Part shown: one piece after another, positions 52,482-61,551 of the stretch
Position numbering within the stretch: position 1 is the stretch's first letter
How the letters are laid out: each line of letters begins with the position of its first letter
Assembly: GCF_040932435.1 (NCBI RefSeq)
Contig: NZ_JBFQGA010000001.1
Location: 496,001 to 560,000, forward strand
Direction of reading: 5' to 3'
DNA length: 64,000 nucleotides
Source of the DNA: Kluyvera sp040932435
GTDB lineage: Bacteria; Pseudomonadota; Gammaproteobacteria; Enterobacterales; Enterobacteriaceae
Translations under genes and position numbers: made by a program
The notes under the pieces: model-generated
What the model saw: only the letters and a program-made list of their open reading frames with translations
The model's database searches: none
Told to the model about the DNA's origin: nothing

Positions 52482-52918
52482 CGGGCAGCTTGTGTGATTG
52501 CTTCGCTCAGGGCCATCAGGCCCTGACTGCGCGAGGCGCTAAGCTGGCCGCGCAGCCCTAGATCATCAAACAAAGCCAGCGGTTCGGTGGCCAGAATATC
52601 TGCCGGTTGTTTGCCTTCCACCGCGGTCAACAGCACGGCCAGCAGCCCGCGTACAATTCTCCCTTCGCTATCGCCAAAGAAGTGCAGCGCGCCGTTCGGT
52701 GCTTGCGTGTAGCCCAGCCATACCCGGTTTTCGCAGCCTGCAATTTCCTGTGCCTGCGCTTTAAGCGCGTCACTCAGCGTCGGCAGCTTTTTGCCGAGCA
52801 GGATCAACTGACGGTATTTATCTTCCCACTGCGAAAGTGCGCCAAACTGCTGTCGCAACGATTCGGGTGTGACGAGGGTGCCAAACGGATGCTCGGCCTT
52901 TAAGGTTGTTGTCATCAA
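52466..52918 (-). CDS. csdE: Sulfur acceptor protein CsdE
   Basis: SufE-like protein that takes sulfane sulfur from CsdA and hands it on, in part to the tcdA pathway. It has 150 residues. The acceptor Cys is in IAGCENRVWLGY near residue 64, and FFGDSEGRIVRGLLAVLL follows. The start could be 52918 or the next ATG at 52915. It overlaps csdA by 4 bases, so the two are translationally coupled. Confidence 0.95.
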   Translation of the reverse strand: MMTTTLKAEHPFGTLVTPESLRQQFGALSQWEDKYRQLILLGKKLPTLSDALKAQAQEIAGCENRVWLGYTQAPNGALHFFGDSEGRIVRGLLAVLLTAVEGKQPADILATEPLALFDDLGLRGQLSASRSQGLMALSEAITQAARQTLA

Positions 52919-54120
52919 TCCACCAGTAGTTCAAGCGCACGGTCGACGGCATCAACCAGCGCGTGTACATCGTCTTGGGTATTATAAGGAGCAAACGAGG
53001 CGCGTAGCGTACCGCTGACGCCTAGCGCGGTGAGCAGCGGTTGGGCACAATGCTGGCCCGCACGCAGGGCAATACCGTATTCCGCCAGCAGCGTCACCAT
53101 ATCGCTATGGTGCACGCCGGCAAAATCAAACGCTAACAGGCTGGAGTCTTGGCAACGGAAGGAGCGAAAACCAGGACGTTTTGCCAGCGCCTCTTCTGCA
53201 AGGGTTGCGAGACCGCGGCTCCATGATTCCGCCTGCTGAATATCGCTATCCGCCAGCCATTCTAGCGCGGCACTTAGGCCAATAACCCCCGCCACGTTTG
53301 GCGTACCGGCTTCCAGACGATACGGCACCGGCTGAGTGGTGAAGCCTTCAAAGGTCACTTCGCGAATCATTTTCCCGCCGCCTAACCACGGGCTCATGGC
53401 GTCGAGCAGTTCACTTTTGCCGTACAGTGCACCGATGCCGGTCGGCCCATAGAGCTTATGACCGGAGAAGGCGTAAAAGTCGATATCCAGCGCCTGCACG
53501 TCGGCCGGGAAATGCACCGCTCCCTGAGCACCATCAACCATCACCACCATGCCGGCCTGATGGGCAAGCGTAACGGCAAGTGCGAGATCCGGACAGCCAC
53601 CGGTGACGTTGGACATCTGACCGATAGCCAAAATGCGGCTACGCGGGGTTATCAGCGTGCGGAGTTGCGCAACATCAGGCACATGGTCCGCGCCTAACGG
53701 TAGTTGCACGACTTTAACCCCTGTTTGCTCGGCAACCATCAGCCATGGCACTAGGTTAGCGTGGTGTTCAGCGACGCTGACGATAATTTCGTCGCCCGGC
53801 TGGAGGCGGGGACGGGCGTAGCACTGCGCCACCATATTAATGGCTTCCGTGGTGCCGCGCGTCCAGACGATATCTTTACCGCTCGGCGCGTTCAGCCAGC
53901 GGGCGACCTGGTCGCGTGCGGCTTCGTAGCGCTCGGTTAAGCGCTGGGCTTCGGCAAATTGGCTGCGGTGAACGTTACCCGCGCTGAGCGAGTAGAAATG
54001 AGCTGTCGCCTCAATAACGGCCTGCGGTTTTAACGCGGTGGCGGCGCTATCAAGGTAAACCCCGGCATCGTGCAGGGCGGGAAACTGTGCGCGAAACTGC
54101 GCGGGGGAGAACGCGTTCAT
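52915..54120 (-). CDS. csdA: Cysteine desulfurase CsdA
   Basis: PLP-dependent group II cysteine desulfurase. I start it at ATG 54120 (MNAFSPAQFRAQFPALHDAG), giving 401 residues as in E. coli; the open frame reaches 54165 but lacks support. PLP-binding Lys is in DFYAFSGHKLYGPTG near residue 222, the active-site Cys is in RAGQHCAQPLL near 358, and SVAEHHANLVPW holds the stacking His. Together with CsdE it forms the CSD sulfur-transfer system. Confidence 0.96.
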   Translation of the reverse strand: MNAFSPAQFRAQFPALHDAGVYLDSAATALKPQAVIEATAHFYSLSAGNVHRSQFAEAQRLTERYEAARDQVARWLNAPSGKDIVWTRGTTEAINMVAQCYARPRLQPGDEIIVSVAEHHANLVPWLMVAEQTGVKVVQLPLGADHVPDVAQLRTLITPRSRILAIGQMSNVTGGCPDLALAVTLAHQAGMVVMVDGAQGAVHFPADVQALDIDFYAFSGHKLYGPTGIGALYGKSELLDAMSPWLGGGKMIREVTFEGFTTQPVPYRLEAGTPNVAGVIGLSAALEWLADSDIQQAESWSRGLATLAEEALAKRPGFRSFRCQDSSLLAFDFAGVHHSDMVTLLAEYGIALRAGQHCAQPLLTALGVSGTLRASFAPYNTQDDVHALVDAVDRALELLVD

Positions 54121-54311
54121 GGAATTCCTCGTATCGATTGTCCGATCGTCGCGCAAAATGCGCATTGATACAAGTGGAGGCGCATTGTCAGAATGGTCTG
54201 TATTTTCAGATGAAAGCGGATAAGTGTCTTATGCTAAATAACGTTGGGTAAATATTTCTACCTGTCATTTTGATAGATATTCTTAGCATAAATCGCTGTA
54301 AGGAGAAAAAG

Positions 54312-54539
54312 ATGAAAAAGACTGCCGCAATTATTTCTGCCTGTATGCTGACCTTTGCCCTGAGCGCCTGCTCGAGCCCGAACTATGTGATGCATACCAA
54401 CGATGGCCGTAGCATTGTTTCTGAGGGTAAGCCTCAGACCGATGATGACACCGGCATGATCTCATATAAAGATGCCAACGGCGTGAAGCAACAGATTAAC
54501 CATAGCGATGTGAAAGAGATGATTGCTCTGGAGAAATAG
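54312..54539 (+). CDS. ygdI: YgdI/YgdR-family small lipoprotein YgdI
   Basis: 75-residue predicted lipoprotein of unknown function. I choose ATG 54312 (MKKTAAIISACMLTFALSAC), with AGGAG nine bases upstream. The lipobox is LSAC. The mature domain NYVMHTNDGRSIVSEGKP parallels that of YgdR. It ends just before the gcvB terminator, whose stem could also help stop its transcript. Confidence 0.93.
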   Translation: MKKTAAIISACMLTFALSACSSPNYVMHTNDGRSIVSEGKPQTDDDTGMISYKDANGVKQQINHSDVKEMIALEK

Positions 54540-54552
54540 GGCATTCACAGGC

Positions 54553-54759
54553 AAAAAAAAGCACCGCAATAAGGCGGTGCTACATTAATCACTATGGACA
54601 GACAGGGTAAATGTACAGGAAGTGAAAAAGGGTAGCCTTGCTACCGTGATCTGAATTGCAGACCAATTGCAAACACAACAACACAACATCACAACCGCAA
54701 GCCAAAAGCTGTTCAGAACACGCATTCCGAAAAAAGCTTTTCGTTCCGGCTCAGGAAGT
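54553..54759 (-). ncRNA. gcvB: Small regulatory RNA GcvB
   Basis: Hfq-dependent RNA of about 207 nt that represses many amino-acid and peptide transporter mRNAs. The 5' end is ACTTCCTGAGCCGGAACGAA. The GU-rich target-binding region R1 (GTTGTGATGTTGTGTTGTTG) and the following TTTGCAATTGGTCTGC are conserved. The 3' end is the terminator GCACCGCC-TTATT-GCGGTGC with a T run. It is divergent from gcvA, 128 bases away, so GcvA can control it as in E. coli. An open frame across it is not a gene. Confidence 0.96.
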
Positions 54760-54887
54760 GCCGCCATGATAGGTATTTGCTGGTAGAACCTCAACGGACA
54801 AATTATAATGTCTCAGATAAAAAAAACTAATAGGTTAAACAGTGTTTCCTATTTGTTAAAATCAATTAACAATTGAGTTCTGGGACC

Positions 54888-55805
54888 ATGTCAAAGCGTT
54901 TGCCACCTCTTAATGCATTACGTGTATTTGATGCAGCCGCACGTCATTTAAGCTTCACTCGTGCGGCCGATGAGCTTTTTGTGACGCAGGCCGCAGTAAG
55001 CCATCAAATCAAGTCTCTCGAGGATTTTCTGGGTCTAAAACTGTTCCGGCGGCGTAACCGCTCCCTGCTGTTAACGGAGGAGGGACAGAGCTATTTTCAG
55101 GATATCAAGGAGATCTTTTCGCAATTAACCGAGGCTACGCGTAAACTACAGGCCCGGAGTGCGAAAGGGGCGTTAACCGTGAGTTTACTGCCCAGTTTTG
55201 CCATTCAGTGGCTGGTGCCTCGCCTCTCAAGCTTTAACTCAGCTTATCCGGGAATCGACGTCAGAATTCAGGCCGTTGACCGTCAGGAAGACAAACTGGC
55301 GGACGATGTGGATGTGGCCATTTTTTATGGTCGCGGCAACTGGCCGGGACTGCGGGTTGAAAAACTCTACGCTGAGTATCTGCTCCCCGTCTGTTCTCCG
55401 TTGCTGCTTACCGGTGAGAAAGCACTAAAAACGCCCGCCGACCTAGCAAAGCACACGTTGTTGCACGATGCTTCGCGCCGCGACTGGCAAACCTATACCC
55501 GCCAGCTCGGGCTTAGCCATATCAACGTGCAGCAGGGGCCAATTTTCAGCCATAGCGCGATGGTGCTACAGGCTGCTATCCATGGACAGGGGGTTGCGTT
55601 GGCGAATAACGTCATGGCGCAATCTGAAATTGAAGCGGGCCGTCTGGTATGTCCGTTTAATGACGTCCTCGTCAGCAAGAATGCTTTTTATCTGGTTTGT
55701 CATGACAGTCAGGCAGAACTGGGTAAAATAGCGGCCTTTCGTCAATGGATTCTGGCGAAAGCGGCTCAAGAGCAAGAAACTTTTCGTTTTCGATACGACC
55801 AATAA
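54888..55805 (+). CDS. gcvA: Glycine cleavage system transcriptional regulator GcvA
   Basis: LysR-type regulator of gcvTHP and of gcvB, responding to glycine. I use ATG 54888 (MSKRLPPLNALRVFDAAARH), giving 305 residues, the E. coli length; a TTG five codons earlier is in frame but unlikely. The winged helix covers residues 6-65 (FTRAADELFVTQAAVSHQIKSLED). The effector domain begins near residue 92 (GALTVSLLPSFAIQWL). gcvB is divergent. Confidence 0.96.
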   Translation: MSKRLPPLNALRVFDAAARHLSFTRAADELFVTQAAVSHQIKSLEDFLGLKLFRRRNRSLLLTEEGQSYFQDIKEIFSQLTEATRKLQARSAKGALTVSLLPSFAIQWLVPRLSSFNSAYPGIDVRIQAVDRQEDKLADDVDVAIFYGRGNWPGLRVEKLYAEYLLPVCSPLLLTGEKALKTPADLAKHTLLHDASRRDWQTYTRQLGLSHINVQQGPIFSHSAMVLQAAIHGQGVALANNVMAQSEIEAGRLVCPFNDVLVSKNAFYLVCHDSQAELGKIAAFRQWILAKAAQEQETFRFRYDQ

Positions 55806-55824
55806 ATGAATTTAGGGTAATACC

Positions 55825-56220
55825 ATGACCAGCCGTTTTATGCTGATATTTGCCGCAATCAGTGGCTTTATTTTTGTTGCACTTGGCGCGTTTGGCGCAC
55901 ACGTGCTGAGCAAATCGTTAGGCGTTGTTGAGATGGGGTGGATCCAGACCGGTCTGGAGTACCAGGCATTCCACACGCTGGCGATTTTTGGCCTTGCCGT
56001 TGCCATGCAGCGCCGCATTAGTATTTGGTTCTACTGGAGCAGCGTATTTATGGCGCTGGGTACAGTACTGTTTAGCGGCAGCCTGTACTGCTTGGCACTC
56101 TCCCATCTGCGTCTGTGGGCTTTTGTCACACCGGTTGGCGGCGTAAGTTTCCTGGCCGGTTGGGTTTTGATGTTAATTGGTGCGATTCGACTTAAACGTA
56201 AGGGTGTTGTTCATGAATAA
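55825..56220 (+). CDS. ygdD: DUF423 inner-membrane protein YgdD
   Basis: 131-residue membrane protein with four hydrophobic segments; role unknown. It has the DUF423 opening FAAISGFIFVALGAFGAH and GLEYQAFHTLAI. It follows gcvA by 19 bases and overlaps rlmM by 8, so the three may share a transcript. Confidence 0.93.
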   Translation: MTSRFMLIFAAISGFIFVALGAFGAHVLSKSLGVVEMGWIQTGLEYQAFHTLAIFGLAVAMQRRISIWFYWSSVFMALGTVLFSGSLYCLALSHLRLWAFVTPVGGVSFLAGWVLMLIGAIRLKRKGVVHE

Positions 56221-57313
56221 GGTTGTGCTGTATTGCCGCCCTGGGTTTGAGAAAGAGTGTGCTGCGGAAATTACCGATAAGGCCGGACGTCGCGAGGTGT
56301 TTGGCTTTGCGCGCGTGAAAGATAACTCCGGCTATGTGATTTTCGAATGCTATCAGGAAGGCGATGCTGACAAACTGGCGCGTGAGCTGCCGTTTAGTTC
56401 ACTGGTGTTTGCCCGTCAGATGATTGTGGTGGGCGAGCTGTTAAAAGATCTTCCGCCGGAAGACCGCGTAACCCCGATCGTCGGCATGCTGCAAGGCGTG
56501 GTCGAGAAGGGTGGCGATCTTCGTGTGGAAGTGGCTGACACCAACGAAAGCAAAGAGCTGATGAAGTTCTGCCGTAAGCTCACCGTGCCGCTGCGCTCGG
56601 CGCTACGTGAAGCGAAGGTGCTGGCTTCGTATGAGACGCCTAAGCGCCCGGTGGTGCATGTGTTCTTTATTGCACCGGGCTGCTGCTATACCGGGTACTC
56701 CTACACCACCAACAACTCACCGTTCTTCATGGGTATCCCGCGTCTGAGATTCCCATCAGATGCGCCAAGCCGTTCGACGCTGAAGCTGGAAGAGGCGTTC
56801 CACGTCTTTATTCCCGCCGATGAGTGGGATGAACGTTTGGCTAACGGGATGTACGCGGTCGATCTGGGCGCCTGTCCTGGCGGTTGGACGTATCAGCTAG
56901 TGAAACGTAATATGTGGGTCTCTTCCGTGGATAACGGCCCGATGGCGCAAAGTCTGATGGATACCGGCCAGGTGACCTGGCTGCGTGAAGACGGTTTCCG
57001 CTACCGCCCAACCCGTAGCAACATCTCGTGGATGGTGTGCGATATGGTTGAGCGTCCGGCGAAGGTGGCTGCGTTGATGGCGGAATGGTTGGTCAACGGT
57101 TGGTGCCGTGAGACCATTTTCAACCTGAAGCTGCCGATGAAAAAGCGCTACGAAGAGCTGTCTAACAACTTAGCGTACATCCAAGAGAAGCTCGATGAGA
57201 ACGGTATTAATGCGCAGATTCAGGCGCGTCAGCTGTATCACGACCGTGAAGAAGTGACCGTTCACATTCGCCGTCTGTGGGCCGCCGTGGGTGGTCGTCG
57301 CGACGAGCGATAA
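56213..57313 (+). CDS. rlmM: 23S rRNA 2'-O-ribose C2498 methyltransferase RlmM
   Basis: Methylates the 2'-OH of C2498 in 23S rRNA. I start it at ATG 56213 (MNKVVLYCRPGFEKECAAEI), giving 366 residues as in E. coli. The N-terminal THUMP-like domain spans about residues 1-160. The Rossmann methyltransferase domain has the SAM motif AVDLGACPGGWTYQLVKR near 220 and a K-D-K-E type catalytic set (FNLKLPMKKRYEE). REPs follow. Confidence 0.96.
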   Translation: MNKVVLYCRPGFEKECAAEITDKAGRREVFGFARVKDNSGYVIFECYQEGDADKLARELPFSSLVFARQMIVVGELLKDLPPEDRVTPIVGMLQGVVEKGGDLRVEVADTNESKELMKFCRKLTVPLRSALREAKVLASYETPKRPVVHVFFIAPGCCYTGYSYTTNNSPFFMGIPRLRFPSDAPSRSTLKLEEAFHVFIPADEWDERLANGMYAVDLGACPGGWTYQLVKRNMWVSSVDNGPMAQSLMDTGQVTWLREDGFRYRPTRSNISWMVCDMVERPAKVAALMAEWLVNGWCRETIFNLKLPMKKRYEELSNNLAYIQEKLDENGINAQIQARQLYHDREEVTVHIRRLWAAVGGRRDER

Positions 57314-57471
57314 CGCCATCCCGGCAGATGTGCGCGCAGTTGCCTGATGGCGCTGCGCTTATCAGGCCTACGATTTCAACCGAAGCTTGTAGGCCGGATA
57401 AGGCGTTTACGCCGCCATCCGGCAGATATGCGTGCGGCTGCCTGATGATGTTGCGCTTATCATGCCTACGA
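57311..57471. repeat. REP/BIME cluster between rlmM and xni
   Basis: Units at about 57315-57335 (partial), 57342-57371, 57389-57426 and 57440-57471. The part from 57389 repeats the block at 8122-8202, including the GATATG-T/C-G spacer, with a few substitutions that break the last stem (GCGCTTATCATGCC). It separates convergent rlmM and xni. Confidence 0.85.
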
Positions 57472-57473
57472 TT

Positions 57474-58229
57474 TTATCTGGCTAATCGCAGATGCTGTAA
57501 ATTGCCATCGATATGAAGGTCGGTTTGCAGGCGCGCAATATCCCGGCATAAAAACGCCATTTCCCGATGCGTTTCCAGCTTTTTACGCCACTTCTCCGGC
57601 ACCTCTTCCAGCCGTTCGTACAGCCCTTCCAGCGAACCAAATTCTACCAGCAGCTGCGTCGCACTCTTAGGGCCAATACCCGCTACGCCAGGCACTTTTG
57701 AACTGCTGATCCCCACCAGTCCCCAATAATCAGGAAGCTGCTGTGGCAGCACGCCAAATTCTTTTTCGATAAACGGTGAGTCCAGCCAGCGTTTTTGGAA
57801 ATAGTCCCTAATCTGTAACGTCGGCGACAGCAGTTGGCAGTAGCCTTTATCGGTGGAGACGATAGTGGCCTGATGGCCGGCCTGCGTGACCTTCACCGCC
57901 AGCGTGGCGGCTAAGTCATCGGCTTCGTTGCCGGCTGAAACCCAGCACTGTACCCCGCGCTGCTCGAACGCCGCACGAAGCGCGGGCATTTCCGCATGCA
58001 GCTCGTCAGGCATGGGCTGGCGGCCGGCTTTGTAGTCTGGGAGACGCTGGTACCGCCAACCGCTGTTACGCGCTTCATCGTCGAATACCGCTACCGCATG
58101 CGTAGGCTGACTGTGAACAATCAGCAGGTCTAACGCGTGCTGGCAGGTTTCCACGCAGGGCGACCCCTGAACGGCGTGAATACGACGGATTAAGTTGAGC
58201 GCATCAACGATAAGCAAATGAACGGCCAC
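57474..58229 (-). CDS. xni: Flap endonuclease Xni (exonuclease IX)
   Basis: Structure-specific 5' flap endonuclease related to the 5' nuclease domain of DNA polymerase I. It has 251 residues. The N-terminal metal site has LLIVDALNLIRRIHAV, the acidic cluster is in AGNEADDLAATLAVKV near residue 105, and the helix-hairpin-helix reads SSKVPGVAGIGPKSATQLL near 178. As in other Xni proteins, some of the second-site Asp residues of the Pol I family seem missing. It is read convergently with rlmM. Confidence 0.95.
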   Translation of the reverse strand: MAVHLLIVDALNLIRRIHAVQGSPCVETCQHALDLLIVHSQPTHAVAVFDDEARNSGWRYQRLPDYKAGRQPMPDELHAEMPALRAAFEQRGVQCWVSAGNEADDLAATLAVKVTQAGHQATIVSTDKGYCQLLSPTLQIRDYFQKRWLDSPFIEKEFGVLPQQLPDYWGLVGISSSKVPGVAGIGPKSATQLLVEFGSLEGLYERLEEVPEKWRKKLETHREMAFLCRDIARLQTDLHIDGNLQHLRLAR

Positions 58230-58309
58230 CTAGTGTTCTCCTTACTGAAACAGGCGCTAAGGGTAACATTCACGGCGTAGTGAGGCTATTGACGGGGGAT
58301 AAAACGGGA

Positions 58310-58334
58310 AGAGGCCTCGCAAAACGAGGCCTCT
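58310..58334 (-). terminator. Terminator-like hairpin after sdaB
   Basis: Perfect stem AGAGGCCTCG / CGAGGCCTCT, 9 bases after the sdaB stop on the minus strand, followed by TCCCGTTTTAT. The T tract is weak, so termination may be partial. Confidence 0.65.
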
Positions 58335-58343
58335 GGGGATGGC

Positions 58344-59708
58344 TTAATCGCAGGAGACTTTCATCGCCAGACCGCCGCGAGAGGTTTCGCGGTATTTGGC
58401 ATTCATGTCTTTGCCGGTTTCGTACATGGTTTCGATAACCTTATCGAGGCAAACGCGCGGCACGCTGGTGCGGCGAAGCGCCATACGTGCGGCATTTACA
58501 GCCTTCACGGAGGCAATGGCGTTACGTTCGATACATGGCACCTGCACCTGACCGGCAACTGGGTCACAGGTCAGGCCAAGGTTGTGTTCCATGCCGATTT
58601 CCGCGGCGATACAGACCTGCGCAGGGCTACCGCCCAGCAGCTCAGCCAAACCGGCTGCGGCCATTGAACAGGCAACGCCGACTTCGCCCTGGCAGCCAAC
58701 TTCAGCGCCAGAAATTGAGGCGTTCATCTTGTACAGAGAGCCAATAGCGCTGGTCACCAGCATGTAGCGCGCCAGCGAGTTAGCGTTTACTTCACGTATA
58801 AACTTGTCGTAGTACGCCAGCACCGCAGGAACGATACCGCAGGCACCGTTGGTCGGTGCGGTAACAACGCGGCCACCGGCGGCGTTTTCTTCGTTAACGG
58901 CGAGAGCGAACATGTTGATCCAGTCAACCACCGCCATCGGGTCGCTGTTCACTTTGTCCTGGCTCACCAGCATACGGCGCAGCGCGGCAGCACGGCGCGG
59001 TACGCGCAGTTTGCCCGGCAGGACGCCTTCAGTGGTGGTGCCGTGCTCAATACCGCCCTTCATCACTGCCCAGACGTCAGCGAAGTGCTTTTCCAGCTCT
59101 TCTTTGCTGTGCAGCGCGAGTTCGTTTTGCATCATGAGGCCGGACAACGACAGGCCTGTCTCTTCGCAGTGACGCTGCAAATCGGCCGCATTTTTGTACG
59201 GATAAGGCACGGCAACAGGTGCTTCGTCCTGCTGGTTAAAGTGCTCTTCATCGACGATAAAACCACCGCCAATGGAATAATAAGTTTTGCTGTAAACCGC
59301 TTTATCACCCGCCAGCGCGGTGATACGCATACCGTTTTCATGCAGGGAGAGGTTGTCAGTGTGGAAGTTCATGCACTGGTCAACCGGGAACTCCACTTCG
59401 TGCTGTCCGTTTGCCAACAGCAGGCGACCGTGGGTGTTCACATCCTGGATAAATGCCGGGATGGACTCGATATCAACCGTGTCCGGCAGGTTGCCAGCCA
59501 GACCCATAATAATGGCGATATCGGTGTGGTGACCTTTACCGGTCAGTGAGAGTGAGCCGTAAACATCGACGACCACGCGAGTGATATCAGTGAGGATCCC
59601 ACGCGCAATCAAGTCGTCCGTGAATTGTTTGCCTGCTTTCATTGGTCCGACGGTGTGTGAGCTGGAAGGACCAATGCCGATTTTGAAAATATCGAATACG
59701 CTAATCAT
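58344..59708 (-). CDS. sdaB: L-serine deaminase II SdaB
   Basis: Iron-sulfur enzyme converting L-serine to pyruvate and ammonia. At 454 residues it is one short of E. coli. It starts MISVFDIFKIGIGPSSSHTVGP, typical of the beta domain. Cluster Cys residues lie in APTNGACGIVPAV, ISGAEVGCQGEVGVACSMAA and LTCDPVAGQVQVPCIERNA. The last residues KVSCD carry the C-terminal Cys that caps the cluster in this family. It follows sdaC by 51 bases. Confidence 0.96.
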   Translation of the reverse strand: MISVFDIFKIGIGPSSSHTVGPMKAGKQFTDDLIARGILTDITRVVVDVYGSLSLTGKGHHTDIAIIMGLAGNLPDTVDIESIPAFIQDVNTHGRLLLANGQHEVEFPVDQCMNFHTDNLSLHENGMRITALAGDKAVYSKTYYSIGGGFIVDEEHFNQQDEAPVAVPYPYKNAADLQRHCEETGLSLSGLMMQNELALHSKEELEKHFADVWAVMKGGIEHGTTTEGVLPGKLRVPRRAAALRRMLVSQDKVNSDPMAVVDWINMFALAVNEENAAGGRVVTAPTNGACGIVPAVLAYYDKFIREVNANSLARYMLVTSAIGSLYKMNASISGAEVGCQGEVGVACSMAAAGLAELLGGSPAQVCIAAEIGMEHNLGLTCDPVAGQVQVPCIERNAIASVKAVNAARMALRRTSVPRVCLDKVIETMYETGKDMNAKYRETSRGGLAMKVSCD

Positions 59709-59732
59709 GAGGCGTCCATTGTATAACGAGGT

Positions 59733-59752
59733 GCGCCGCCCGAGGGCGGCGC
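59733..59752 (-). other. Perfect GC hairpin between sdaC and sdaB
   Basis: GCGCCGCCC-GA-GGGCGGCGC on the plus strand, a 9-base stem with a 2-base centre, 7 bases after the sdaC stop. No T run follows on the minus strand, so it does not look like a simple terminator. It could limit sdaB expression or protect the sdaC mRNA 3' end. Confidence 0.6.
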
Positions 59753-59759
59753 AGGGGGA

Positions 59760-61049
59760 TTAACTGAACAGAGAGTAGGAGATTGCGGAGATAGCGATAA
59801 GACCCATCAGGACAACGAATACGTTGCTGACATGACCGCTGTACTTACGCATTGCTGGTACTTTCTGAATCGCATACATCGGCATCAGGAACAGAATCAT
59901 CGCGATAATCGGGCCACCCAGGGTCTCAATCATGCCGAGGATGCTTGGGTTCAGCGTCGCCACAATCCAAGTGGTTACGAGCATGAACGCGGCGGTGATT
60001 TTGTTCAGCTTGCTGATTTCAATCGTTTTGCCTTTACCACGCAGAGACTTAATGACCATCCCGTTGAAGCCTTCACGAGCGCCTAAGTAGTGGCCGAGGA
60101 AGGATTTGGTGATAGCAATAATCGCAATGATTGGTGCCATCCAGGCGATAACCGGTGCGTTAAAGTGGTTTGCCAGGTAAGACAGGATAGAGATGTTCTG
60201 ATCTTTGGCTGCTGCGAGGTCCGCAGGGGACAGGCTCAGTACACAGCTGAAGACAAAGAACATTACGGTCAGCACCATCATGATGTGAGCGCGAGCCAGA
60301 ATAGAGGAGCATTTTTTCTCTGCGCCCTGGCCGTACTCTTCACGCTTCGCCACGGCGAAGGAGGAGATGATTGGTGAGTGGTTAAAGGAGAAGACCATGA
60401 CCGGAATTGCCAGCCACAGAGTCATCCACAGGCCTTTGCCAGTTACGGCTGCACCGCTAAATGAAAGGGTTTCCAGTGCTGCACCGCTCCACTGAGGGAT
60501 CAGGTACAGAGCCAGCACCATCAGGGCGGCAACGAACGGGAATACCAGGATGCTCATCGCTTTTACGATCATCTGCTCACCGAAGCGAACGATAGTCATC
60601 ATACCGACGATCAGCAGCAGAGACAGAATCACGCGCGGCGGTGGCGTCATGTGCAGCTGGTGAGTCAGGAAGCTTTCTACCGTGTTGGTGATAGCGACGC
60701 TATAAACCAGCAGGATTGGGTAGATTGCGAAGAAGTAAAGCAGGGTAATCAGTTTACCTGCGCCAACGCCGAAGTGCTCTTCAACAACTTCAGTGATGTC
60801 TTCACCCGGGTTTTTACCGGACAGCACGAAGCGGGTCAGACCGCGGTGTGCGAAGTAGGTCATCGGGAACGCAAGAATTGCCATGATGATAAGCGGGATC
60901 ATGCCGCCTACGCCGGCATTAATCGGCAGGAACAGTACGCCTGCACCGATTGCAGTGCCATAAAGACCCAGCATCCACATTGTATCTGTTTTGCGCCATC
61001 CGCTAGCAGATTCTGCTGTGACGACCGTGCTGGTTTGAGTGTTTTCCAT
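59760..61049 (-). CDS. sdaC: Serine:proton symporter SdaC
   Basis: Inner-membrane serine importer of the HAAAP family, supplying SdaB with substrate. At 429 residues it has the E. coli length. Eleven or so hydrophobic segments are visible, beginning with MWMLGLYGTAIGAGVLFLPI, the conserved GAG motif of the first helix; SFNHSPIISSFAVAKREEYG is a second family motif. GGAGG lies 8 bases before the ATG. The promoter region has a CRP-like site. Confidence 0.96.
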   Translation of the reverse strand: MENTQTSTVVTAESASGWRKTDTMWMLGLYGTAIGAGVLFLPINAGVGGMIPLIIMAILAFPMTYFAHRGLTRFVLSGKNPGEDITEVVEEHFGVGAGKLITLLYFFAIYPILLVYSVAITNTVESFLTHQLHMTPPPRVILSLLLIVGMMTIVRFGEQMIVKAMSILVFPFVAALMVLALYLIPQWSGAALETLSFSGAAVTGKGLWMTLWLAIPVMVFSFNHSPIISSFAVAKREEYGQGAEKKCSSILARAHIMMVLTVMFFVFSCVLSLSPADLAAAKDQNISILSYLANHFNAPVIAWMAPIIAIIAITKSFLGHYLGAREGFNGMVIKSLRGKGKTIEISKLNKITAAFMLVTTWIVATLNPSILGMIETLGGPIIAMILFLMPMYAIQKVPAMRKYSGHVSNVFVVLMGLIAISAISYSLFS

Positions 61050-61183
61050 CTGTATCTCCTGGAGGAAGGAAAAATGCTAATTTTTTAGTCAAATAAAGTA
61101 AAAGAAACGATAAAAGCAATATTAAATTTTATATGTGACGGTTTTTTTATGATTTTTACCCGGCGCCATTTTTGACGAGCGCA

Positions 61184-61226
61184 AATGTACATTTAACTGG
61201 CGAATGTATCAGTGATCACGATCCCA
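61184..61226 (-). promoter_or_regulatory. Predicted CRP-dependent promoter of sdaC
   Basis: Minus strand: TGGGATCGTGATCACT (61211-61226) matches the CRP consensus TGTGA-N6-TCACA at 8 of 10 positions. A possible -10, TACATT, is at 61184-61189. A start 7 bases on (about 61177) would put the CRP site centre at -41.5, the class II position. The leader would be about 127 bases. CRP control of E. coli sdaC is known; the exact site is my inference. Confidence 0.55.
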
Positions 61227-61551
61227 AATGTAATAATCCACTTTTGATTGGGGTTATTGCAGGTCTTTACCCTGTAATTGGCTTTTCTGCGGAAATTTAT
61301 GGTCGCGAAGGCTAGCATTTGCAGTATGACGGGTAAATGGGGAGGGGGATAAATACGATGTTTTTGCTGATAAAAATGGTCAAAGCGGCGCTTTTTAGCG
61401 TCTTATGACAACTATCGTTGATAATATGCGGTTGTTCATTAAACGCAAACGATTGGCTTTGAGGCGCGAAGGCAGAATTTTGTGGGCTGATTTGGGTAAT
61501 CCCGGCGGAGAATGCCGCCGGGGGGAGAGGAGAAAACGCTGAGCGTGAGCC
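61227..61551. other. Non-coding gap between ppnN and sdaC
   Basis: No convincing gene on either strand. It holds a hairpin CCCGGCGG-AGAATG-CCGCCGGG (about 61501-61522) after the ppnN stop, with no T run on the minus strand. ACGCAAACGATTGGCT (61443-61458) is PurR-box-like, 13 of 16 to the palindromic consensus, but is badly placed for either gene. The rest is AT-rich upstream DNA of sdaC. Confidence 0.4.

Noticed and set aside
54585..54794. Open frame of 69 codons on the minus strand
   Set aside because: It lies almost wholly within the GcvB small RNA, which explains the conservation and the terminator. There is no ribosome site.
61443..61458. PurR-box-like sequence near ppnN and sdaC
   Set aside because: It matches 13 of 16 bases, but it lies after the ppnN end and nearly 400 bases before sdaC, on neither promoter.
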